Of a stretch of 64,000 bases of DNA, positions 34,013-43,555 are shown in pieces (the first letter of the stretch is position 1; the number at the start of each line of letters is the position of its first letter). This DNA is from Symbiodinium natans. Lineage: Eukaryota > Sar > Dinophyceae > Suessiales > Symbiodiniaceae. The stretch is taken from NCBI GenBank assembly GCA_905221605.1, contig CAJNDS010002102.1, forward strand, positions 657,647 to 721,646, read 5' to 3'. The position numbers and the translations under genes are program-made. The notes beneath the pieces were generated by a model. That model did no database searches. It was not told the DNA's origin and saw only the letters and a program-made list of their open reading frames with translations.

Positions 34013-35085
34013 CTTGTTTAGGGCTTAGGGTTGAAGTTTAAGGTTTAGGGTTTCTGGGCTTTACGCCAGCCCCAACTGAACCCCGAATCCCCACAAGCAC
34101 CTATCATGTTCAGTGGTTGTAGCCTCCGGCGTTGGAACCTTTTGTTTCCCAGGGTTTGGGGCTACAGGTGAGCCCCTACACGCTCCAGGCTTGAAACACC
34201 CAAACCTAAACCCCTAAACTCCAAACCCTACATCCTAAACCCTAAATCCCAAACACAAACAACTCCCAAACTTCCCTACATCCCCGGAGAGCCCACGGCA
34301 CAGCCCCATGAGCTAGGAATATAGACCTGCCCATGATGAGGACAACTCCTATGCAGTTGGAGGATCGGTTCCTCGAACCCTAAACCCTAAACCCTTAACC
34401 CTAACCCGAAAACCCTAAACCCGAAAACCCTGAACTCTTTAGTAGGGGATTGGTCTGGGGCTTTGTTGGGGTCCATCATCCAAGAAGGCCCGTAATGCCG
34501 GGTTCGCGTTCGGACTCCCAGACCAAATTTGGGGTTTAGGGTTTCGGGTTGAGGGTAAGGAGTTTAAGGACTTTAATCGGTCTAGGGTATAAGAGTGGAA
34601 GGGTTTAGGCTTGAGGGTCGGGTTTATGGGTTGAAGAGGTAAGTGCTGAGGCAAGGGCGTATGGTTGAGGGTCGTAGGGCATCAGGTCTTTTGCTGATGC
34701 CGCTGTTTTCTTGTTCGTTTCCACGGGCTATAATTATGTATTCGAAAGGCAGCCTGTCCTTTGGGGAAACCCAAAACCTCCAAAACCGAGGGCTTCGAGG
34801 CCTAGAGGGGATGAAGCTTGGGTGCTTCAGGATTTGGGGTTAGGGATTTCGTGGATTTCGTGGACTTCCACGCCTACGGGCTCCTCCTACTACCCTCAAC
34901 GCCTGAAGCCTAAACCCTCAACCCTAAACCCTAAAGACTTCCCAATGTTCCTATCTCTAAACTCCAACAAAAGCACTCGGTCAGCTCTTGTAGTTAGGCC
35001 TTGGGGTCAAGGGTTTTGAGGCTTTGGGCTCTCTCATGTAGGGGACTTCTTGCCTACGTAAGGAATTTGTGTATTGTAGCAAACA

Positions 35086-35196
35086 AGCCTTAAACCCTAA
35101 ACCCTAAACCCTAAACCCTAAACCCTAAACCCTAAACCCTAAACCCTAAACCCTAAACCCTGAACCCTGAACCCTGAACCCTGAACCCTGAACCCG
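35086..35196. repeat. (CCCTAAA)n then (CCCTGAA)n beside an exon
   Basis: About eleven CCCTAAA then five CCCTGAA units. On the coding strand this is TTCAGGG/TTTAGGG at the start of the intron after the exon 35230-35281. Confidence 0.93.
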
Positions 35197-35229
35197 AAAC
35201 TCACTCTGTCTTACAGGACAAAGCCCAGC

Positions 35230-35281
35230 TGCTAGGTTCAGCCCCCAGCCGGCAGGTGCGTCCGTGCGCTTGGCACAGATC
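35230..35281 (-). CDS. Exon: ICAKRTDAPAGWGLNLA, module 1
   Basis: CCCAG|G acceptor directly before ATCTGTGCC; encodes ICAKRTDAPAGWGLNLA and ends at a GC donor. It joins to VLHCKTYG in the next exon. Telomere-like arrays sit close on both sides: (CCCTAAA)n below and (TTTAGGG)n above on the + strand. Confidence 0.86.
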
Positions 35282-35303
35282 CTGGGCTCAAGGCAGGTGG
35301 CTT

Positions 35304-35373
35304 GGGGTTTAGGGTTTAGGGTTTAGGGTTTAGGGTTTAGGGTTTAGGGTTTAGGGTTTAGGGTTTCGGGTTT
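35304..35373. repeat. (TTTAGGG)n on the other side of the same exon
   Basis: About nine heptamers. On the coding strand it reads CCCTAAA and ends about 25 nt before the 3' splice site of the exon at 35281. Confidence 0.93.
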
Positions 35374-35428
35374 CGGGTTTAAGGTTCGGTTTTTGTTTGA
35401 CTCCAAAACCATAAACCAGTCGAGATTC

Positions 35429-35513
35429 TGTCCATTCTCCTGGTAGATGTGGAAAGTGTCTGGATATTGTCCGGTTCTGCCCACCTGCTTTGCCGTGTCA
35501 TCGCAGTAGATTC
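35429..35513 (-). CDS. Exon: IYCDDTAKQVGRTGQYPDTF..., module 1
   Basis: GCGAG|GA acceptor; encodes IYCDDTAKQVGRTGQYPDTF then HIYQENG and CA before a GA donor. In the preceding module copy the same block is split in two by an intron between RTG and EYPD; here it is continuous. Confidence 0.86.
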
Positions 35514-35968
35514 CTCGCAGGGGCTGTTGGGCTTGAGGGATCTAGGGCAAGGCTTTTCAGGTTTCGGGCTGAGGGAACACTATCTCCTCTAAACCCTAAA
35601 CCCTAAACCGTTCATGGCACCTCCGAGCACGAAGACCCTCAACCCGACACCCCTAAACCCTCAGTCTCGGGCCCTACGGCCTACTGAGTGTCGGGTCTTG
35701 GACACGGCAAGGGGGGGGGGGGGTTAGGGTTTAGGATTTAGGGTTTAGGGTCTAGGGTCTAGGGTTTAAGGTTTAGGGGGATTCGCGGCTAAGGTTGTAG
35801 GTGTATTTCTAGGCTGTGAAGCAACCTCGCCCTCAGACCTCAGACCGTAATGGCTCAAATTCTAGCTGCAGGAGGATCCTGGCAAACATTGGCAGAGCTC
35901 TGCCTAAACCCTAAACCCTACACCCTAAACTGCTGAACCCTAAACCCTAAACCCTAGAAGCCCTGGGC

Positions 35969-36082
35969 CTGGCTGGCTGTCCACGCACTTGATCTGGGAG
36001 TCAGGGCTCTCCCCGATGACCACTTCGCGTCCTCCGTTCCCTCCGTGGCTTCCGCTGCCTCCTCCGAATCCTCCTCCGCCGC
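35969..36082 (-). CDS. Exon: Gly-rich linker plus REVVIGESPDSQIKCVDSQP, module 1
   Basis: CGAG|GC acceptor. A linker of about 17 residues rich in Gly with Ser, His and Asn (GGGGFGGGSGSHGGNGG) leads into REVVIGESPDSQIKCVDSQP. The GC donor follows CCAG, and the split Gly is completed by the next exon (PG|IYCDDTA). Flanked by a CCCTAAA array on the low-coordinate side and a TTTAGGG array on the high side. Confidence 0.86.
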
Positions 36083-36375
36083 CTCGGGAGGGTCTAGGGT
36101 TTAGGGTTTAGGGTTTAGGGTTTAGGGCTTAGGGCTTAGGGCTTAGGGCTTAGGGCTTAGGGCTTAGGGCTTAGGGTTTAGGGTTTCAGGACCAGGGTTC
36201 ATGGATTCTTGGCCTCTTTCCAGGCTTTGGGTTCATTATTACACCAGAATACAGTAGGGAACCCCAAACCTGGACGTTGCATCCTGTTCAAGATCCTGCC
36301 CCCAAAGCCCCTTTCCCATAAACCCCGAACGCCCTTTAACCTAAATCCTAAAACCCCATAGTGCGAAGATGCTGC

Positions 36376-36449
36376 TCCCCCGGGTCTTGCACTGGACGAC
36401 CAAGTGAAGGCCCCATCCGGCGTGGGTATCTGTGCGATGGGCGCAGATC
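36376..36449 (-). CDS. Exon: ICAHRTDTHAGWGLHLVVQC, module 1
   Basis: TAAG|G acceptor; encodes the ICA.RTD...GWG.HLVVQCKTRG block without interruption, unlike its two paralogous copies, which are split near V.C. A GC donor after GGGGGA leaves an A that makes Ser with the next exon. Confidence 0.85.
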
Positions 36450-36716
36450 CTTAGCACGCGCAAGGACAGTCGAAGCGCTTGTAGGGCTCGGGGTGTCTAG
36501 GACCCCCTAAACTCTAAACCCGAAACCCTGAAACCCTTAAACCCTGAAACCCTGAAACCCTTAAACGCTTCTTTGACCCGTGAACCCTTACACCCCCCCC
36601 CCCCCCCCAAAACTCTAGAGAGCCCCGGGGTGAAACCCTTAAACCCTAAACGCTAAACCCCTAAACCTTAAACCCTCTCCTCCCCGCCGCAAACATGCAC
36701 GGTCAAGGCAAGATTC

Positions 36717-36757
36717 TGGCTGCCTTCGTGGTAGATGTGGAAGGTGTCTGGATACTC
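36717..36757 (-). CDS. Microexon (41 nt): EYPDTFHIYHEGS, module 1
   Basis: ACTGAG|GAG acceptor; EYPDTFHIYHEGS plus CA, then a GA donor. The next exon starts G|ATC, giving EGSQICAHRTD. Conservation with QYPDTFHIYQENG at 35.4 kb is strong and covers the whole exon. Confidence 0.85.
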
Positions 36758-37352
36758 CTCAGTCATCCACATGCTCTCCCCCTCATTAAATCGGGAGTCA
36801 ATTTCTGAGGGTGGTTACATGGTCCCTTGGTATGGGCTGTTGGGCCATTAGAAGGGCCCAGACATCAGAACCCCTTACAGGAGGTGGGGGACCATGCTAA
36901 GGGCCCATGTCACTTCCCATAGAAGCTTCCCAAACCAAAAGCTAAGCCTGAAGCCAAACTCCCCTCCGCAAAAACACATACTACATAATACTATTTTCGG
37001 GCGTCTCATACACTCCTTGGGTGTTGTCGTTCTATCAATATAGTGGCAAGGATCATGTTAAACAATGAACATCGTGATATCGACAGTGCGAACCAGCGAA
37101 GTAAGACAGAGTGCTTTAGAAGACTAAGAACCGCTCGAGCAAAAAAGTCAACTTCGTGGTAGTTTGCCTGGAATGCGGTAGAGGGCTGTATAGCGCAAGA
37201 ATCTCCCCAAAGCCACGGCTTTGGGTTTCGGGGCACCCAAACCCTAAACCCTAAATCCTAAACCCCAAACCCTAAACGGTAAAGCCTAAACCTAAACCAT
37301 AAACCCTAAACCCTATGGCCCTATTCTTAAGCAAAGCTTGCCGGTAAGTCTC

Positions 37353-37456
37353 TCCCGTGCGGCCCTTTTGCTGGGCGGTGTCGTCGCAGTGCACGTGCCC
37401 GGGATCCCGAACGCACTTTGTGGCGGAGGTTAAGCTGCTGCCGAACACCACCTCGC
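37353..37456 (-). CDS. Exon: EVVFG...KCV...CDDTAQQKGRTG, module 1
   Basis: AACAG|GC acceptor; 104 nt giving EVVFGSSLTSATKCVRDPG followed by HVHCDDTAQQKGRTG. Here the VVIG and CDDTA blocks are in one exon, whereas in the next module copy an intron separates them. The donor is GA, joining to EYPDTFHIY of the next exon. Confidence 0.85.
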
Positions 37457-38154
37457 CTGTTTAGGGTTTAGGGTTTAGGGTCGAGCTTTTAGGGCTTAGG
37501 GTACTACACACCCGAACTGTGGTTTGAGGGTTTGGCTGGAGGCAGCGGCAGTTGCAGAGAGTCCTTGAAGAACATTGTTAGCTCTACGGACAGCAAGGCC
37601 TTGTTGGTTTAAGGTTTGCCTACCCCTGAATATAACCCTAAACCCCAAACACTGAGTCCTAAACCCGAAACCCTCAAAACTAAAACCCCCCTGACAGGAG
37701 TCACAGGGCCCTGAGTAGTACATACCTGGATGCAAAACAGCAGGGGAGTGGAGCGTAGCTGGTAGGGTTTGGGGTTTGGGGTTTGGGGTCTACGGTCTAG
37801 GGTTTGGAGTTTGGGGCCTTAGGAGTTGGGTCCTGACTGTTTTCATTTTCCACGGAAGCCTGGCCGTGAATATGGTCCCTGGCTTGGTTTGAAGGGTTTA
37901 AGGGTTTAGCTTAGGGTGTGTGGTTTAAGGTTTAGGGTCCGAATTAAATGGCACACCCTCTGGGTCCTAGTTACGTTGATTTAAAGGGTTCTGAGGTAGG
38001 CCCTGTGGCTTTAGAGGGCAGATCTTAAGAAGGGAAGAAACGGCTTTCAAAATCAGGGGCCCCTACCAAGGGGCCTTTTAACTACCCTAAACCCTATAAG
38101 CCCTCAGCCCTAACCCTAAACCCTAAACCCTCTAAACCCTGTTTACACCCTAGC

Positions 38155-38201
38155 CTGCGCTGTCTTGGTAGTCCCCAGCGTCGTGCGAGGTCTTCAGGCA
38201 C
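38155..38201 (-). CDS. Exon: CLKTSHDAGDYQDSA, end of first complete module 1
   Basis: TTAG|G acceptor; supplies the Cys of the V.CK motif (compare VVQCK and VLHCK in the other two copies) and a short linker. The GC donor leaves a single G that forms Gly with GC at the start of the next exon (AGEVVFG). Confidence 0.7.
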
Positions 38202-39386
38202 CTAAGCTCTCTTTCAAGCATCGAAGGGTACGCTAGGATCCGATGCTACCCGAGCCCTAAACTCTTGCAACCCTGGGGCGTGGCTAAGGTTTGGGGTTTA
38301 GGTTTTGGGGTACATGTCTTCGGACCTGTAGGGGCGTGCCGGGTAATGGGGGTCCATGAGCCATTTTTCGCAAGAAATCCAGTACTCAGGGAAATTGAAG
38401 GAGGAGGGTAAGATGAGGATGGTAGCTTTGGGACTTGGCAACCCTGCCGCTTACAAAAGATCCAACAGGTCTCCGCCTTAGCCTGAAAGGGCTGTTTGTG
38501 GGGCTACCCCCCAAACAGAAAAGATGATAATCCGTATATTATTGCCCTTACGAGGAAGAATCTTGTTCTTTTGTTGGGTGAATCTGAAGCAAATTAATAG
38601 TAGTAGCGGTCGATAGGCTCATAACTCGCGCGGCGTCATACTTGAGGGAAGTTGGGGGGGGGGGGGGGGGGGGGGGGGGGGTTGGAGACGGGGGGTGAAG
38701 GGGGAGGGGGCTAGAAAGACGGGCGTCGTCTTTACCGCAGCCCTAAACCCTAAACCCTAAAATCTCTCAACCCTAAACCCCCTACCCTAAACCCTAAACC
38801 CAAGACCTAAATCGAGTAATCTAGGAATCAACTGGCTGAATGGGGTTTACCGAGGGAACCTAACCTGCGGATTTTTGTCATGGGTTTTTGAGGGTTATGT
38901 AGGGATTTGGGGAAAGCTGGGGTCTCAAGAGTTTAGGGTTTAGGGTTCAGGGCTTATAGGGTATAGGGTTTAGGGTTTTTAAAGTTAGGGTTTAGGGCTT
39001 AGGGTTTAGGGTTTCCTCTCCAAGTCCAGGTTCAAAAGGTGGGAAAAGAAAGGGGAATAGACCACGTGTCCAACCTCTCCATCAAAAGTGCCCCCCCCCC
39101 CCCAATGCCGGCAGAAAAGCGTGAACAAAAGAAAAGAAGACGCGCTTTTTGCTCACGATTTGACAACTACTATTGCGATAGTCTGTGAGCAACCCTAAAC
39201 CGTAAAAACCAAACCCCACACCCTAAACATCAGCTCTCGAGACACTTTCAGTGCTACCTGCACGACTTGGCTGACATATAAATTCCGAGGGGGTCCTTTT
39301 CTTGGCGTCCCTCCTCGGGCCTCAGCAGTTTAGGGTTTAAGTTGAGGATTTCGGGTGTTGAACAGTCGCTAGGGTCAGAGGGGTGT

Positions 39387-39506
39387 ACTTAGAGGTTCAT
39401 GGGCCGTTACAAGTGAGGTTATATAAGTTTTCTTATTAGAGGTGAGAAAAAAGGCTAGTGACTTCCAACCCCAGTTTTCAGTTTATAACTACCCACGAAC
39501 CTCCTG
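39387..39506. mobile_element. MITE-like element, family M, diverged
   Basis: Starts ACTTAGAGGTTCATGGGCC and ends ACCCACGAACCTCCT, inverted. Internal sequence diverged, with AT-rich core. Confidence 0.5.
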
Positions 39507-39698
39507 AACCCTAGAGACCCTAAACCCTACCCCCCCCCCCCCCCCCCCAAGCCCCAAGCCCCAAGCCCCAAGCCCTAAACCCTAAACCCTAAACCCTAAA
39601 CCCTGAACCCTAAACCCTAAACCCTAAACCCTGAACCCTAAACCCTAAACCCTAAACCCTGAACCCTCGCTCCCGTGTGAGCTAAGGCCCCCAACAGC

Positions 39699-39751
39699 AC
39701 TGCCACGTTCATGCCCCAACCGGCCGTCGCATCCGTCCGTCGAGCACAGAT
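39699..39751 (-). CDS. Exon: ICARRTD...GWGMNVAV of module 1
   Basis: CCAG|ATC acceptor; encodes ICARRTDATAGWGMNVA plus two bases. Near-identical blocks occur at 36376-36449 and 35230-35281. A GC donor leaves GT, which completes Val with the next exon and yields NVAVCLKTSHD. Confidence 0.8.
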
Positions 39752-40939
39752 CTGGCTTCTGCTTGTTCTTTAAAGCCCTACACAGGGTCTAGCGTTTAGG
39801 GTTTAGGGTTTGGGGTTTGGGGTTAGGGGTTTAGGGTTTGGGGTTTGAGGTTTGGGGTTTGGGGAAGCGGCGTAGGGTTTAGGGGACTCTTTAGTGGGAC
39901 TCTTTGTAAGGGGTTTCGGGTGCAGGGGGATTTTGGTTTCATGCTAAACTCCTAAGCCCGAATCAGCTTAAGGGGTGTAGATTTCGGCAATTTGGAGTTC
40001 TATTCTGTTGCAGGATTCCTACTGAATGAGCATGCTCGTACTTTGCGGAAATATGAAAGGGCCGCATACATCTTGAGAAAAATGCAGTTTTGTATTGTCT
40101 ATTATGAGGGGTCTCTTTCGACGAGCTTCCCTTGCAGATAGGGTCCTGCAAAGAAATCCTAATTCGCAACAGCCTTTCACGTGCAAACTCTGCCACAAGA
40201 TCTTGGGAAACAGGACAGGCTTACGTCGAGGATCCTAAGCCCTAAAGCCAAAAGACCGAAAACCATAAACCTTTAAATCCCTAAAGCCCTAAAACGGTTA
40301 AGGGTTTAGGGTTTAGGGTCTAGAGTTGAGGGATACCCTAAAGCCTAAACATACCTAAACCCTAAACCCCACTTCCGAAACTCCCGACCGAGAAGCTCCA
40401 CACCCCCCCCACAAACACCCGGAAAATCCCTAAAGCCCGCAGAGCCCTAAATCCCTCTGCCCCCCCCCCCTCTAGGGTTCTTCAGGGAGGCTCAAACCCA
40501 AAGCGTTGAAAACAAAAGGCAAATCTCCTCAAACTCCTACCAAAAAACCTCAAAACCCCCATAAGCTCCTCAACACCCTATCAAAGCCTCAAGGCCCTGA
40601 ACTCCCGCACCCCTACCCCCACAACACAAAAAAACAGTCGACTCAAAAACCCGAAACCACCAAACCCTAGCCCTAAAACCTAAACCCTACACCCTAAACC
40701 CCAAACCCCAAACCCTAGACCCTAAACCCTCCTTAACCCTCAACCCAATCTTATATATTGATGGTTTATGCAAGTGTTGTTACACAAAAATGGGTAATTT
40801 TCATGAAACATTATCAATATTCAATGAATTAAAACCAAAATACAACACATTACCTGACTATATTTACAGTATTGTTATCAATGCATGCGCACATTCAGGA
40901 CAATATCAAACTCCTTAACCGAAACCACAAACCCAAGGC

Positions 40940-40967
40940 CTGATCGCCGTGGTGGAAGATGTGGAAC
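40940..40967 (-). CDS. Microexon (28 nt) downstream of the retrotransposon: FHIFHHGDQ
   Basis: CCTAG|G acceptor, one base completing the split Glu codon, then FHIFHHGDQ, then a GC donor. It joins in frame to the next exon at 39751 as ...HHGDQICARRTD, exactly the module-1 consensus (EGSQICA.RTD). Confidence 0.78.
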
Positions 40968-41238
40968 CTAGGGTTGGGTTTAGGGTTTATGAGGGTTTAG
41001 GGTTTGCGGTTTGGGGTTTTAGGGTTTAGGGCTAGGGTTTCGGGTTCGGGGTTCGGGGTTCGGGTTCGGGGTTCGGGGTTCGGGGTTAGGGGTTTGGGGT
41101 TTTTAGGGTTCCAGGTTCTTGGGTTTTAAGGGCTTTGAGGGTTCCAGGCTCCGGGTCGCTAGGGGTTTAAGGCTTGGAGTTTGGGGTTTAGGGGTTTAGG
41201 GCTTAGGGTTTAGGGTTTGGGGTCTAGGACTTGGGGTT

Positions 41239-41384
41239 TATAGTTTGGGAAATCCACCAGTTGTTATCCGTTAAGCCATGAGCAGGGGCGCGCCTAACCT
41301 TTTTACTCAGAGGGCTTGAGCGACACAAGTAAGTGCAACATACATGGAAGCAAAAGTGGAGGGAATGCACAGATATAAAATACA
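41239..41384 (-). repeat. 3' LTR (146 bp)
   Basis: Identical to the 5' LTR. Preceded on the coding strand by a purine tract and followed by AACCC, the target duplication, which continues into telomere-like sequence. Confidence 0.95.
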
Positions 41385-41392
41385 CCCCCCTC
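41385..41392 (-). promoter_or_regulatory. Polypurine tract
   Basis: GAGGGGGG on the coding strand immediately before the 3' LTR, the expected place for plus-strand priming. Confidence 0.8.
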
Positions 41393-41674
41393 GTTGAAGC
41401 GTGAGAATGCTGAAACGCAGTCAACGAATCCACGGCAAGCACTACGTGCTGCATTTTGCTCTTCTACTGTATGTTCAAAGTGCGCTCACCCGAGTTTTAA
41501 TTCAGGTTCAACGCCACAGATCACCGCGCACCAGCTTAAGAAATTTGAAACGCTGGCGGGGATACAAAGGTGGCTCGTGCAATACAGTGGTTCACTCAGC
41601 ATCGACCTCAAAAGGAAAGGAAAACAGAGCGTTGTGGTCAAGATGCTAAGCTACTTTATCAGGAAAAGCGGAAC
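41393..41674 (-). other. 3' untranslated part of the retrotransposon
   Basis: Between the stop of the third ORF and the polypurine tract; no further coding signal seen. Confidence 0.6.
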
Positions 41675-43555
41675 TCAGGCCTCACCAGCTGCGATCTCGA
41701 TGGTCGTAGCGCCAAGGTCCACGGGAGTGCTCCGTATTGCGACTCCCCGAGCTCCACCAGGATCCTTGATCCTGCCACTGGCGGTCACGCCAGGAACTTG
41801 AGGAATGCCAGTCGTCCTGCGACCAAGAGTTGTCGCTCCACGACCAGCCACGATTCGTGTCACGATCGGCCTCCCCATAACGGGGGCATTTTGCGATGCC
41901 TTTCTTGCATCCGCCCGCGCCTGAGCGGCCCGGGACGCTTCTGCCGATTCCTTCATCTTTCGGCACGTCTCCTTTGCCCCACCATAATTTTCAGAGAGGA
42001 TCTCGGCCAAAAAGACTGCCAGATGTTCTTCCTCATCGAAGTCCGGGATGCCAATGATGCCCTCCGTGAAGGTGAGGATGTGGGAAACCGCACGGGTGAC
42101 GCGGATGATCCGGGCGAACTCCTTCACGCCCATGAAGTTGCCGAGCCAAGCGTAGCCCATAGGTTCGAGGTTGGGGTCGTCGATGAGGCCGGCCAGGACG
42201 AGATCGTCGGCATTCTTGTCGAAGAACGCCATGCGAGCCAGGCCCTCATGATTGACCTTTTTATTCTCCCAGGCCTTGTTGGAGCCGTAGCCCAACTCAC
42301 GTTGTTCGCGGGAACGACCTTGATTGGGAAGATAAGCGCATGCCACGCAGTCCTGAATAGTGAGCCGCCTTCTCGTCCAGCCGCCCTTGATAGCGTGGAT
42401 CGCGTAGGTGTCGTCCTGGTCGAACTTGTCCACCATCGACGTGTAGCCGTGCTTCGTGATGCCTTTGAGATTTTGGCGTGCCAACATGATAGCTCGGCCA
42501 TCTACGCTCTGCTGTCCCCTCAAATCATGCGTTCCAGCGGCCTGGCGAATCTTCGCGGCATCCATCTCCCAAAGGCCCTTTCCAAACTGCTCCGCCAGGG
42601 CGTCCAAGACATGGGAGCGCTCACGCGCCATCCACATTCTGAAGGCACTCTGGGTGGCCCCACGGGTGACGTAGTAGCCGCAGTGGAAACACTTGTGCTG
42701 ACCTTCGAGACGAAGCTTGCCACAATTGACGCACTGAATCTGCGTGATTCCCCTTTTCCATCCAGGACGCGGCGCTTGTGTTGCCGGTGCCGTAGAGCGG
42801 GTAGCCACTCCTTCATCAGGAACCACTTGCAACTGACCTTCAGTCAAACGGTTCCTTCCTGAAGGCGACACCTCGATGACATCGGCGTCGACATCAGGCT
42901 CCTCCTGTACTTCTTGGAGAGGTCCCACGGCGTCAATGACCATGCTTCCGGAAGATTCGGCCTCCTCTACATGAGGGGCATTCTCTTCCTCCTCCTGTTC
43001 CTCAGGTCCATCCGCGCCAGACCACAAGATCTCATCGGTCTTCGTGTCGCGGATGTAGAGAATCGTCGATCCAGAGATCGATTCTCTGCAAAGGACGCCC
43101 TCGGACCTCGAGTAGAACAGTCCAGCGCCTTGCCTGAGGGCAGCCAAGGTGTTGACGACCACCTCCACGGGGCGATCGCTTCTCACGCCAGGGACATTTT
43201 CTCCCGGCCCTACCTCCCGGTCGGCAAAATACACAAAGGCATTCGCGGTGTGGTGCCCGGGGATAAAGCAGGAGTCCAAGATGGCAAAGGCTCGGTCCTT
43301 GTAGGTGCGGTGGTAGAGCCTGCGTGGAATCTTCTCCAGGGGCAAAACCGGCCGACCTTCCCAGGTGGCAGAATGCTCATCCATCTCTGCTTCTGGGATC
43401 ATGCTGAACCAGGCCTCCGCAAGGATCGAGTCGGGCACCCCTTCCATAGCATCTTTGGAGATGCCTTGGTTCGCCCTGATAAGGGTAGGGTAGCCTCCTA
43501 GGCCGTAGTACTCGGCGAGGGGGTGGTTGCGGTCAATTCGCAGCTGGATTGTCGT
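41675..43555 (-). CDS. Third ORF: KptA/Tpt1-like region, zinc ribbon, C-terminal helices
   Basis: Continues in the +1 frame from the end of pol (TIQLRIDRNHPLAEYYG onward); the open frame extends upstream to 44050, but that part is an antiphase copy of pol. RRLYHRTYKDRAFAILDS, then FVYFAD, then GAGLFYSRSEGVLC, recalls RNA 2'-phosphotransferase (KptA/Tpt1) motifs: LYHGT..., a strand, and FY.S.NGV. A zinc ribbon follows (C-x2-C-x10-C-x2-C, CVNCGK...CFHCG), then about 300 mostly helical residues. Whether it is expressed as a fusion with Pol by frameshifting, separately, or is broken off by a one-base insertion is not known. Function in the element unknown. Confidence 0.75.
   Translation of the reverse strand, partial: TTIQLRIDRNHPLAEYYGLGGYPTLIRANQGISKDAMEGVPDSILAEAWFSMIPEAEMDEHSATWEGRPVLPLEKIPRRLYHRTYKDRAFAILDSCFIPGHHTANAFVYFADREVGPGENVPGVRSDRPVEVVVNTLAALRQGAGLFYSRSEGVLCRESISGSTILYIRDTKTDEILWSGADGPEEQEEEENAPHVEEAESSGSMVIDAVGPLQEVQEEPDVDADVIEVSPSGRNRLTEGQLQVVPDEGVATRSTAPATQAPRPGWKRGITQIQCVNCGKLRLEGQHKCFHCGYYVTRGATQSAFRMWMARERSHVLDALAEQFGKGLWEMDAAKIRQAAGTHDLRGQQSVDGRAIMLARQNLKGITKHGYTSMVDKFDQDDTYAIHAIKGGWTRRRLTIQDCVACAYLPNQGRSREQRELGYGSNKAWENKKVNHEGLARMAFFDKNADDLVLAGLIDDPNLEPMGYAWLGNFMGVKEFARIIRVTRAVSHILTFTEGIIGIPDFDEEEHLAVFLAEILSENYGGAKETCRKMKESAEASRAAQARADARKASQNAPVMGRPIVTRIVAGRGATTLGRRTTGIPQVPGVTASGRIKDPGGARGVAIRSTPVDLGATTIEIAAGEA

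Noticed and set aside
1-41238. Assembly artefact explaining the alternating telomere arrays
   Set aside because: Exons between arrays are colinear and in phase over tens of kilobases, which random misjoining would not produce; long single reads would confirm.
41570-42862. 430-codon plus-strand ORF inside the retrotransposon
   Set aside because: Antisense shadow of the third ORF, which has clear motifs (zinc ribbon, KptA-like) on the minus strand.
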